A DNA stretch of 64,000 nucleotides from Utricularia gibba (taxonomy: Eukaryota; Streptophyta; Magnoliopsida; Lamiales; Lentibulariaceae), in NCBI GenBank assembly GCA_002189035.1, contig CM007992.1:1984001-2048000 (forward strand), written 5' to 3'. Shown here in pieces: positions 54,152 to 63,648 of this stretch (within the stretch, counting starts at the first letter, position 1; the number at the start of each line of letters is the position of its first letter). The notes beneath the pieces are model-generated. The model saw nothing but the letters and a program-made list of their open reading frames with translations, was not told the origin of the DNA and made no database searches. A program made the translations under genes and the position numbers.

Positions 54152-55028
54152 GAATCAAGATAACTCATCCAATGAGAATTCAGAATCAAACTCAAAACCC
54201 CTATATAAACAATCTCATCAGGCCAATGATCAACATTCAGATGGGAATTTGGAAATCCTAGAAGAGGAGCAAGACACGAATGCAGAAGACTTATCAACAG
54301 ATGAATCTGATGGAGAGGAACCTGATACTGATGATGAAGATTATTACCCATCTGATCGTGATTGGCAAGGAAGGAAACACAAAAACATCAGAGATTCAAT
54401 GATTAATGAAGATAGTCATGTTACTGACATTAGAAGAAGCAAAAGAAACAAGGCTCCTACAATAAGTTTCTCCAAGTTCAATGATGATGTCCAGGATGCT
54501 GTAGCTGATATTTTGGCTGGATTATTGACAGGAGATCCAACATCATTTGAAGTGGCTGTACAAAATTCGAAATGGAGAGAGGACATGAAGGAAGAAATGA
54601 ATTGTATACTTGAAAATGAAACATGAGAGTTAGTTGAGAAACCCAAGGATAGGGGTTTCAAACCTATTGGCCTCAAGTAGTTATTCAAAACCAAGATGAA
54701 TGCAGATGGTTCTATCAACAAATATAAGGCTAGATTAGTAGCCAAGGGATATAGTCAGATCAAAGGAATAAATTTTCATAAGATTTTTGCACCAGTAGCA
54801 AGATTTGACACGATTAAAGTACTTCTTGCCATTTCAGGTGCTCATGGATGGAAAGTGCATCACATGGATGTGAAGACTGCGTTTTTGAATGGTGTGTTGG
54901 AGGAGGTTGTTTTTGTTGAACAACCAAAGGGTTTTGAAGTGTCAGGTTATGAAGACAAAGTATTGAAGCTAAAGAAATCTCTTTATGGGTTGAAGCAAGC
55001 TCCTAGAGCATGGAATGAACACATAGAT
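54152..55028 (+). pseudogene. Co10 linker and RT N-part
   Basis: Keeps the longer linker (NSESNSKPLYKQ), then the RT start. TGA replaces tryptophan in ENETW near 54624 and TAG replaces it in LKWLF near 54678. Open again to DVKTAFLNG and [18 protein letters not shown], where Co11 is inserted. Confidence 0.92.
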
Positions 55029-55351
55029 TGTTGGAGATCAGCCTCAATCCAAACCTTGAAGGTGATTGGAAGAACTAAACATGTGTCATAATGTCATATT
55101 TCAGATAAAAAAGGTATTGGGTTCGAGGATGGAATTGTTGGATTTGAGTTGTTGGGCTTTTTGTGTGTTTTCAATGATTGTGGCCCACTGTTGGGTAACC
55201 TAGGTATTGGGTATATATAAACCCTACTAGGAATGCGTGTCATTAGGTTTTCGGTCATTATTATTGTTCATGAGTCGTTTTTCATCCAAGGTGATCTCAT
55301 AAGCATTACCTTTTTGTTACTTCCCAAGACTCTATTTTTCTTGCAACAACA
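55029..55351 (+). repeat. 5' LTR of Co11 (323 bp, A' type)
   Basis: TGTTGGAGATCAG to TTGCAACAACA; TATATATAAA box at about 55213. One base differs from the 3' LTR. Confidence 0.97.
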
Positions 55352-55363
55352 TGGTATCGGAGC
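55352..55363 (+). promoter_or_regulatory. Primer-binding site of Co11, variant
   Basis: TGGTATCGGAGC, with the same A-to-G at position 8 as Co7. Confidence 0.9.
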
Positions 55364-55469
55364 AGTAAGGTTCTCAAACCTGTGTTCGTTTCAGTATTTT
55401 ATATACCGTTCAGCGTTTTTTACCTGGTGGACTACCAAGTATCAACCCAAAGCTTGTCAAGCGGTGGCT

Positions 55470-58400
55470 ATGATGGCATCTGGTAGAGGACCTCCAATAT
55501 TTGATGGTTCAGAGTATGGAAGCTGGGTCAAAAAGATGCGCAGCTACCTTCGGGTCAGAAAGATTTGGGATGTTGTTGAAAGGGAGATTCCGGCTATTAC
55601 AATAACAAGCAAATCCACATCAGAACAGCAAGAGGAAGCTGAGTATCTTCAACAGAGAAAAGATGAAGCAATGGATGCCTTGTATCAAGCCATCTCTGAA
55701 CATCTATTTGATGATATTGCAGAGTGTCAATCAGCAAAAGAAATATGGGATACTCTCAAATCCCATTATGAAGGCGATGCCAAACTCAGAGAGATATTAT
55801 GCAAAAACAAGCTGGAGGACTTTGAGAGGAACAAAATGTTAGACAATGAAACCATACAAGTCTATTATGAACGTACTGCGAAGCTTGTGAAGGAGATTCG
55901 AGGATTGGGGGAAAAACTTGAGGATCAAAAGGTGATTAGCAAGGCAATCATGAGCCTACCTGCAAGATTCGAGCCAAAGTTATGTGCACTTGAGACAGAA
56001 AGAAAAATCTTTGACATTATTGAAGGAAAGCTCCATCAGCTGTATCCTGAATATCCTGTTACACCAGAGCCAACATTTAGAGAGTTCATGATTGAGTTGC
56101 AATCTACAGAAAAGAGATTGGAGCTAAGAGATGGTTATGAAGTTGAGAAAACTTATGGTGAAGCTGCTCTCCTCACCAAAATGCAGAATATGAATATAAA
56201 CTCAGGTGCAATTAACAATGTCAAGGATGTCAAATCAACAGCCATCAAACAATCACCAACGTCAATCCCCACATCAACGATGGGCAATCAGAAGTGCAGG
56301 CATTGTGACAAATCCAACCATAAGAGTGAAGATTGTTGGACTTTAAGCACAAATGCTTGCAAGCATTGTAACAAACAGAATCACAGGAGTGAGTTTTGTT
56401 GGTGGAAGCCTGATGCTTTGTGCACGAAATGCAATCAAAGAGGCCATCTTGACAAGGTATGTGGAATGTCAAAACCAATAAAAGTTGAGCATAACAAGAA
56501 GGCTACTTCCAGGGAAGAGAAATCACATGCATCCTTTACCTACTTTGAAGATGAGCCAGAAATATCTTTTGAAAATCCTTTTGAGTATGAGTGTGCTCTA
56601 ATGACAGTAGCCTCAGATGCTAAAGGTTGGTACTTGGACTCTGGTGCCTCCTATCATGTATGTTGTGATACAAGGTCATTTCTCAAGCTTGAAAGGATTG
56701 GGAAGGAGGTAAGCACGTGCACTGGTGAAAATATTGGCATTGTGGGCAAAGGAAGCATTTTACTCTTGCTAAAAGAAGGAATTGTTCAAGTTGATGATGT
56801 TTATTATTCACCAAACCTCAAACAGAACCTGTTGAGCTTTGGCCAATTGAGCAGGCAAGGTTTTGACATTGAGCTGATGAAGGATGCTGGTGGTATAACC
56901 ACTAAAGTTAAGGTTGCTGATCCAAAAACGAAGATTGAATTCCATGCTGTGTTGACCACCTACAACCTCTACCAAATCATGGTCAGTGATCATAAAAGTT
57001 GTATTTTCTCACTTCAGGATCAAAGCAGCCTTTGGCACAAACGTTTTGGGCACTATAGCTTCAACAATTTGAAAATATTGCAGAAGAATAAGGAAGTACT
57101 GGAATTGAAAGACATCAAGTTTGCTAATGCCATATGTGAAGTGTGCCATCAAGGTAAGCAATGTAGAAAGCCGTTTTATTCCAGTGATTCAGTAGCAAAG
57201 GAGAAATTAGAGCTTGTGCATACAGATGTTTGTGGACCATTTAAGGAATGTTCATTAGGGGGGAGTAGATATTTTGTTACATTCATTGATGATTATTCAC
57301 GTTATTGTTGGGTTTACTTTCTTAAAAGCAAGTCAGAAGTTCATCATATCTTTCGAAAATTCAAAGTGATGATTGAGAATCAGAGTGGATGCTCTTTGAA
57401 GATGATTAGATCAGACAATGGAGGCGAATTCTACAATAATAGCATGAGAATGTTCTGTGAAAATGAGGGAATCATGCATCAATTCACCGTACCATATTCT
57501 CCACAACAGAATGGTGTATGTGAAAGGAGAAACAGAACAATCCTTGATATGTCAAGATGTCTATTGTTTGAGAAAGATCTTCCTGTAAATTTCTGGGCTG
57601 AAGCGGTATCTACATCTGTATATCTATTGAACTTGCTTCCCTCAAGGGCGATTAGTGGAAAAACCGCGCATGAAAAATGGCATGGTTATATTAAAAAGGT
57701 TGATCATCTCAGAATCTTTGGTAGTCTGTGTTTTACTCATGTACCAGACCAAAAACGAGGAAAACTTGATAAGAAATCTGCATCTGGTGTATTTGTTGGT
57801 TATAGCAACACTACCAAGGGATATAAAGTTTATTTACCTCAACAGAAGAAATTTATTTTCAGCCATGATGTCACTTTTGATGAAGGTGCAAGGTATACTT
57901 TAATTGATGATTGCATTTCTCTGAATGATGTAGAAGCTCATAAAAGTGATGGAAGGCATAGCACCCATGTGAAAGGAGACCTCTGGACACACATGTCTCA
58001 AAACTTCTCTTCCAGGAATTCAACAAACCAAGAAACTTCAGAACTCGTTCATGAAGATTCAAATCAAGTAAATGATCAGCATTCAGATGAGAATTTTCCA
58101 GCTCCAGAGGAGGAGAAGGCCAATGATCTACATTCAGATGGGAATTTCGAAATCCCAGAAGAGGAGCAAGGCACGAATGCAGAAGACTCATCAACAGATG
58201 AATCTGATGGAGAGGAACCTGATACTGATGATGAAGATTATTACCCATCTGATCGTGATTGGCAAAGGAGGAAACGCAAAAACATCAGAGATTCAATAGA
58301 TAATGAAGATAGTCATGTTACTGACATTAGACGAAGCAAAAGAAACAAGGCTCCTACAATAAGTTTCTCCAAGTTGAATGATGATGTCCAAGATGCTGTA

Positions 58401-60059
58401 GCTGATATTTTGGCTGGATTATTGACAGGAGATCCAACATCATTTGAAGTGGCTGTACAAAATCCGAAATGGAGAGAGGCCATGAAGGAAGAAATGAACT
58501 CTATACTTGAAAATGAAACATGGGAGTTAGTTGATAAACCCAAGGATAGAGGTTTCAAACCTATTGGCCTCAAGTGGTTATTCAAAACCAAGATGAATGC
58601 AGATGGTTCTATCAACAAATATAAGGCTAGATTAGTAGCCAAGGGATATAGTCAGATCAAAGGAATAAATTTTCATGAGGTTTTTGCACCAGTAGCAAGA
58701 TTTGACACGATTAAAGTACTTCTTGCCATTTCAGCTGCTCATGGATGGAAAGTGCATCACATGGATGTTAAGACTGCGTTCTTGAATGGTGTGTTGGAGG
58801 AGGTTGTTTTTGTTGAACAACCAAAGGGCTTCGAAGTGTCAGGTCATGAAGACAAGGTATTGAAGCTAAAGAAATCTCTCTATGGGTTGAAGCAAGCTCC
58901 TAGAGCATGGAATGAACGCATGGATAACTTTCTTCAGGGTATTGGTTTCAGAAAAACATATAGTGATTACTCACTATATGTTAAAGGAAAAGAAGATGAT
59001 CGTTTATTTATTAGCTTATATGTGGATGATCTTATGATTACCTCAGGTAATGAAAGGAAGATTGAGGAATTCAAAGCTCTGCTCAAAAATGAATTCAAAA
59101 TGACTGACCTTGGAATGATGTCTTACTATCTAGGCATGGAAATTCATCAGCTTGAAGGTGTTGGAACATTCATATCTCAGAAAAAGTACTGTAATGAACT
59201 TCTTGAAAGGTTTGGGTTCAAAGATGTCAATCCTTCAAAAACGCCTTTGGATTACAAACAAGTGATTGGAGAGAACAATCAGGGAAAGAATGTGGATGCC
59301 ACTACTTATAGAAGTATGATTGGAAGCCTCATTTATCTCCAGCATACAAGGCCTGACTTGTGTTTTTGTGTAAACGTCTTATCTCGCTTCCTCAACAAAC
59401 CAACAACAACTCACATGGCAGCTGTGAAAAGAGCTTTCAGGTACATAAAATCATCTACTGATTTCGGATTGTTCTATCCCTATGAAGGTAAAAAACCAGT
59501 CTTGAAACTTAGAGCCTACTCAGATAGTGATTATGGTATGGCTGAAGATAGCAAGAGTACATCTGGTGCACTCTTCTTCTTAAATAAGTGCCCTGTAGTC
59601 TGGTTTTCTAAGAAACAAAAAGTGGTAGCACAATCAACAGCTGAAGCAGAATACATCTCAGCAGCACATGCTTCGAACTATTGTGTTTGGTTCAGGCAGA
59701 TGCTAAACGAACTTGGATTCATACAACAGGAAGCTACACATCTGCTTATGGATAATCGAGCTGCAATCTCCATTGCCAAGGATCCGACGAACTTCAGCAA
59801 AGCCAAACACATAAGAATCAGGTATCATGTCATAAGGAATTACATCAAGGAGAAGAAGATTAAAGTGCAATATGTTGAGAGTGGGAATCAGCTTGCTGAT
59901 GGGCTCACCAAAGGTTTGAACAGAGTTCACTTTGAGCTAGCAAGGAAGAACATGAATCTCATGACTATGGAAGACTTTCTCAAATTGGGAGATCTCGGTC
60001 TGGGGGGAATGTTGGAGATCAGCCTCAATCCAAACCTTGAAGGTGATTGGAAGAACTAA
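55470..60059 (+). CDS. Co11 gag-pol polyprotein (1529 residues)
   Basis: Start chosen at the ATGATG giving MMASGRGPPIFDG; the frame is open upstream into the LTR but that part is leader. Domains in order: capsid-type gag (about 1-260), three zinc knuckles (CRHCDKSNHKSEDC, CKHCNKQNHRSEFC, CTKCNQRGHLDKVC; about 274-331), aspartic protease (DSGASYH near 390) and integrase zinc domain (WHKRFGH ... CEVCHQGKQ, about 520-575). The integrase core has DVCGPF near 587, SDNGGEF near 649 and NGVCERRN near 684. Then an acidic linker with basic RRKRKN, RT (NPKWREAM near 998, DVKTAFLNG near 1099, YVDDL near 1184) and RNase H (AYSDSDYG, STAEAEY, MDNRAAIS, LADGLTKG; about 1348-1480). The last ~16 residues are LTR-encoded. 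A single-frame gag-pol is normal for plant Copia; the products build a cytoplasmic particle, copy the RNA and integrate the DNA. Confidence 0.96.
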   Translation: MMASGRGPPIFDGSEYGSWVKKMRSYLRVRKIWDVVEREIPAITITSKSTSEQQEEAEYLQQRKDEAMDALYQAISEHLFDDIAECQSAKEIWDTLKSHYEGDAKLREILCKNKLEDFERNKMLDNETIQVYYERTAKLVKEIRGLGEKLEDQKVISKAIMSLPARFEPKLCALETERKIFDIIEGKLHQLYPEYPVTPEPTFREFMIELQSTEKRLELRDGYEVEKTYGEAALLTKMQNMNINSGAINNVKDVKSTAIKQSPTSIPTSTMGNQKCRHCDKSNHKSEDCWTLSTNACKHCNKQNHRSEFCWWKPDALCTKCNQRGHLDKVCGMSKPIKVEHNKKATSREEKSHASFTYFEDEPEISFENPFEYECALMTVASDAKGWYLDSGASYHVCCDTRSFLKLERIGKEVSTCTGENIGIVGKGSILLLLKEGIVQVDDVYYSPNLKQNLLSFGQLSRQGFDIELMKDAGGITTKVKVADPKTKIEFHAVLTTYNLYQIMVSDHKSCIFSLQDQSSLWHKRFGHYSFNNLKILQKNKEVLELKDIKFANAICEVCHQGKQCRKPFYSSDSVAKEKLELVHTDVCGPFKECSLGGSRYFVTFIDDYSRYCWVYFLKSKSEVHHIFRKFKVMIENQSGCSLKMIRSDNGGEFYNNSMRMFCENEGIMHQFTVPYSPQQNGVCERRNRTILDMSRCLLFEKDLPVNFWAEAVSTSVYLLNLLPSRAISGKTAHEKWHGYIKKVDHLRIFGSLCFTHVPDQKRGKLDKKSASGVFVGYSNTTKGYKVYLPQQKKFIFSHDVTFDEGARYTLIDDCISLNDVEAHKSDGRHSTHVKGDLWTHMSQNFSSRNSTNQETSELVHEDSNQVNDQHSDENFPAPEEEKANDLHSDGNFEIPEEEQGTNAEDSSTDESDGEEPDTDDEDYYPSDRDWQRRKRKNIRDSIDNEDSHVTDIRRSKRNKAPTISFSKLNDDVQDAVADILAGLLTGDPTSFEVAVQNPKWREAMKEEMNSILENETWELVDKPKDRGFKPIGLKWLFKTKMNADGSINKYKARLVAKGYSQIKGINFHEVFAPVARFDTIKVLLAISAAHGWKVHHMDVKTAFLNGVLEEVVFVEQPKGFEVSGHEDKVLKLKKSLYGLKQAPRAWNERMDNFLQGIGFRKTYSDYSLYVKGKEDDRLFISLYVDDLMITSGNERKIEEFKALLKNEFKMTDLGMMSYYLGMEIHQLEGVGTFISQKKYCNELLERFGFKDVNPSKTPLDYKQVIGENNQGKNVDATTYRSMIGSLIYLQHTRPDLCFCVNVLSRFLNKPTTTHMAAVKRAFRYIKSSTDFGLFYPYEGKKPVLKLRAYSDSDYGMAEDSKSTSGALFFLNKCPVVWFSKKQKVVAQSTAEAEYISAAHASNYCVWFRQMLNELGFIQQEATHLLMDNRAAISIAKDPTNFSKAKHIRIRYHVIRNYIKEKKIKVQYVESGNQLADGLTKGLNRVHFELARKNMNLMTMEDFLKLGDLGLGGMLEISLNPNLEGDWKN

Positions 60060-60332
60060 ACATGTGTCATAATGTCATATTTCAGATAAAAAAGGTATTG
60101 GGTTCGAGCATGGAATTGTTGGATTTGAGTTGTTGGGCTTTTTGTGTGTTTTCAATGATTGTGGCCCACTGTTGGGTAACCTAGGTATTGGGTATATATA
60201 AACCCTACTAGGAATGCGTGTCATTAGGTTTTCGGTCATTATTATTGTTCATGAGTCGTTTTTCATCCAAGGTGATCTCATAAGCATTACCTTTTTGTTA
60301 CTTCCCAAGACTCTATTTTTCTTGCAACAACA
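60010..60332 (+). repeat. 3' LTR of Co11 (323 bp)
   Basis: Preceded by the polypurine tract CTGGGGGGAA (six G). Followed by TAGAT. Confidence 0.97.
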
Positions 60333-60337
60333 TAGAT

Positions 60338-61336
60338 AACTTTCTCCAGGGTATTGGTTTCAGAAAAACATATAATGATTACTCACTGTACGTTAAAGGA
60401 AAGAGAGATGATCGTTTATTTGTTAGCCTATATGTGGATGATCTAATGATTACTTCAGGTGATGAAAGGAAGATTGAAGAATTCAAAGCCCTTCTCAAAA
60501 ATGAATTCAAGATGACTGACCTTGGAATGATGTCCTACTATCTAGGCATGGAAATTCATCAACTGGCAGGTGTTGGAACATTCATATCTCAGAAGAATTA
60601 CTGTAATGAACTTCTTGAAATGTTTGGGTTCAAAGATGTCAATCCTTTAAAAACCCCTTTGGATTACAAACAGGTGATTCTATAGAATAATCAGGGAAGT
60701 AATGTGGATGCTACTACTTACAGAAGTATGATTGGAAGCCTCATTTATCTCCAGCATACAAGGCCTGACTTGTGTTTTTGTGTAAATGTTTTATCTCGCT
60801 TCCTCAACAAATCAACAACAACTCACATGGCAGTTGTGAAAAGAGCTTTTAGGTACATAAAATCTACTATTGATTTCGGATTGTTCTATCCCTATGAAGG
60901 TGAAAAACCAGTGTTGAAACTTAGAGCCTACTCAGATAGTGATTATGGTATGGCTGAAGATAGCAAGAGTACATCTGGTGCACTCTTCTTCTTAAATAAG
61001 AGTCCTATAGTCTGGTTTTCGAAGAAACAAAAGGTGGTAGCACAATCAACAGCTGAAGCAGAATACATCTCAGCAGCACATGCTTCGAACTATTGTGTTT
61101 GGTTGAGGCAGATGTTAAACGAACTTGGATTCTTACAAAAGGAAGCTACGCATCTGCTTATGGATAATCGAGCTGCAGTATTCATTGCCAAGGATCCAAC
61201 GAACTTCAGCAAAGCAAAGCGCATAAGAATCAGGTATCATGTCATTAGGAATTACATCAAGGAGAAGAAGATTAAAGTACAGTATGTTGAGAGTGGGAAT
61301 CAGCTTGCTGATGGGCTCACCAAGGGTTTGAACTGA
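60338..61336 (+). pseudogene. Co10 RT C-part and RNase H
   Basis: Resumes after Co11 (NFLQGIGF). RT catalytic YVDDLMITSG near 60430, then TAG after KQVIL near 60683. RNase H is open from 60704 (AYSDSDYG, STAEAEY, MDNRAAVF, LADGLTKG) to a TGA near 61334 that replaces arginine in GLNR. Dead. Confidence 0.92.
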
Positions 61337-61421
61337 GTTCAGTTTGAGTTAGCAAGGAAGAACATGAATCTCATGACTATGGAAGACTTTCTCAAGTTGG
61401 AAGATCTCGGTCCGGGGGGGG

Positions 61422-61678
61422 TGTTGGATAAAAAAAGGTGTTGGATTCGAGCATGGAAGTGTTGGGTTCGAGTTGCTGGCTGGGCTTTTGTGTGTTTTCA
61501 ATGATTGTGGCCCACTGTTGGGTAACCTAAGTATTGGGTATATATAAACCCTACTAGGAATGCGTGTCAACTAGGTTTTCGGTCATTCTTATTGTTCATA
61601 AGTCGTTTTTTCATCCAAGGTGATCTCATAAGCATTACTTTTTTGTTAATTCCCAATACTATCTTTCTTACATCAACA
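61422..61678 (+). repeat. 3' LTR of Co10 (257 bp, internally deleted)
   Basis: TGTTGG joined directly to ATAAAAAAAGGTG, losing nearly 80 bp of U3. Ends TACATCAACA. Confidence 0.9.
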
Positions 61679-62340
61679 AAAAGAAGGTGTTCTTTTTTCT
61701 CTATGATAAACGAAAAATTATGCAATGTCGTTAATTTTGTAAATTTTTCTATCAAATAAAATTTGTAAACCTAATTCACATCAAATTATATGAAAAATAT
61801 GAGCATAGTGGACTAGGGTCGAATGCATGGAGCATGGTGCTTGTGATATGAAAGTCAATGCATGAAATCAGTGTCATATTGGTAAATTTGGTTTTAACTA
61901 GAACTAAGACAAACTTGCAATAAAATACAGTAAGGAAAAGTAACAAACTTCTGAACTCGGTTGATTTTAAGATGAAATGGGTAATGCCTTGGGCTCCTAG
62001 GGGATGTATGCTCATTACTAAATAGGCTCATACAAACCATAAATCAAACACTTAACACACTAAAATCTAGGTCTACTCGGACTCTTGTTTTTCCCCTAAT
62101 CTTTGGTCTACCTCTAATTAAGGTTGTTAAGATGGGGTTTCACTACTTCCTCCTCCTGAATCTATCCTGGTTTGTTAAGGCAGTGGCGTGATTTATGGTT
62201 GATAAAGTCTAAAGAATTATTAGCATATTTCTCCCCTATTCACCCAAGGCACCCTTTAAGTGTTTAGTCACTCATGCTTAAGGTAAATGAAAATAGAAAA
62301 GGAAGCATCATCTACATTGTATTCATCTCACGGTCGACTA
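61679..62340. other. Unassigned sequence
   Basis: AT-rich, with no supported open frame and no match to the LTR families in the window. Possibly decayed retroelement or host intergenic DNA. Confidence 0.4.
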
Positions 62341-63300
62341 CCAAAAAGTAAACAATTATGTTCTTTTGATTCATGGAGACATTCAATTAGATTATCAGCA
62401 GAAACAATGAAGACATTCATTATGGTGATTCATGGAGACATTCAAACCTCCTACAATAGGCGGAAACAATTATGTTCTTTTGATTATTTATGATTTCAAC
62501 AGAAAAATGTGGATTTATCTCGAGAGGAATAAATCAGAAGTCTATGAAATCTTCAAAGGGCTTTTGGTCATAGTCGATAAAACAAATTAGATTATCACAA
62601 GGCACTTGAGATACAATAGTCATTCTTAATATGGTGAGATGTCTCCTAAATAAAATTAAATGCCTTGGGAATTTTGGAGTAATGCTACTGCTACATCAAG
62701 TGCATATTTTGAATCGCATCCTCTCATGAAATGCAGTGGCCAGTGGCACTGAAGGAGGCATGGAATGGAATTAAACCGTCAGCACATATGAGAGTTTTTT
62801 GATTGATTTCTTACATACATAGGCCCAATGATGAATGAATGTAAGTAGAAGATAAAGCGCGAAAATTGATGTGTAAAGTGGGAAGCTATGATCAAACCTC
62901 AAGACTCATCGCTTGTTTGTCAGTGGTTTCGCTTGTCATGCAATTTGGTTAAGGCATGCTCTTCATAATCTTGATGTGGAAAGTGCGAAGCCAAGAGTGA
63001 TTCATATTGATAATAAATCTACAATTACTCTTGCTCAAAATCTATAATTCTCTATGCTCATAGTAAGTATATTGGGACTCTTTTCCATTTCATTCTAGAT
63101 TGAATGAAAGATGGGAAGATTGACTTATGTTAAGAGTGAAGATCATATAGTAGATATTTTCACTAAGTCTTTGAAGATTGAGACTTTTTTTCGTTTAAGG
63201 AATTCAATTAGAGTTAGTAAACTTCTTGTTTTAGGGAGGCTATTGAAGATACAGAAGAAAGCTGCAATTGACTGGTCTAGAAGTTTAATAGTTAGATAAG
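62340..63300 (+). pseudogene. Decayed Copia remnant of a different lineage
   Basis: Around 62465-62575 the frame reads NNYVLLIIYDFNRKMWIYL and then KSEVYEIFKGL, like a Copia integrase core (usual DDFSRKMWVYFLKEKSEV). Around 62890-63230 an RNase H end is visible: LRHALHNLDVES, VIHIDNKSTITLAQN, YVKSEDHIVDIFTKSLK. RT is missing and stops are frequent. The sequence differs from the main family throughout. Just upstream, a 20-base-scale motif (GGAGACATTCAA context) and AACAATTATGTTCTTTTGAT each occur twice, a local micro-duplication. Confidence 0.7.
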
Positions 63301-63648
63301 AATTAGTATGGTTGAATAATACATCAATTTGAAATACTTGAAGTAGTTTGATTGTTTGAGATAAGGATTGCCTCTTATATATTATAAATAACTCTCTTCC
63401 AATCAGCGTATATGAATATAGAAAATACTTCCAAAAAGTGTGTATTTCTCCATTTAAATTTTGTTTTTTAAGATCGTAGCAGGGTGTCTTTTCCTCTATT
63501 TTAAATCCTCTTCCAATACTTCAACCTTCAGATTTTTACACATATATGACCATGTTGATGTCAAAGATAATTATTGTTTTCCCATCAACCAGGATCATTT
63601 AATCAAAAGGTTGTATACAATACATCACATGCCATGGTCTCTTGGAAG
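63300..63648. other. Unassigned sequence before Co12
   Basis: AT-rich; nothing recognised. Ends GGAAG, the left flank of the Co12 LTR. Confidence 0.4.

Larger units (their letters stand above)
55029..60332 (+). mobile_element. Co11: complete Copia element with open gag-pol, TSD TAGAT
   Basis: 5304 bp: LTR 55029-55351, primer site, one uninterrupted polyprotein frame, polypurine tract, LTR 60010-60332. TSD TAGAT at 55024-55028 and 60333-60337 within Co10 RT. The LTRs differ by one base (GAGGATGG against GAGCATGG). It is the only element in the window with every part present and one frame, so it is the best candidate for an active or recently active copy. Confidence 0.97.
50501..61678 (+). mobile_element. 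Co10: old B-subfamily Copia element with two nested insertions
   Basis: 5' LTR, primer site, gag, PR, INT, then a gypsy solo LTR (53542-54146), RT, the intact Co11 (55029-60332), the rest of RT and RNase H, and a shortened 3' LTR. Flanks TACTG (left) and AAAAG (right) do not match, so one end may be rearranged. It is broken by many lesions. Confidence 0.9.

Noticed and set aside
7021-58642. A 109-codon antisense frame (starting [10 protein letters not shown]) opposite the RT start, seen in most Copia copies
   Set aside because: It recurs only because the sense strand is conserved; it has no recognisable domain and simply mirrors RT codons.
1642-61570. Numerous short frames on either strand inside LTRs and pol (60-125 codons)
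   Set aside because: They overlap strongly supported pol frames or LTRs and show no independent coding features.
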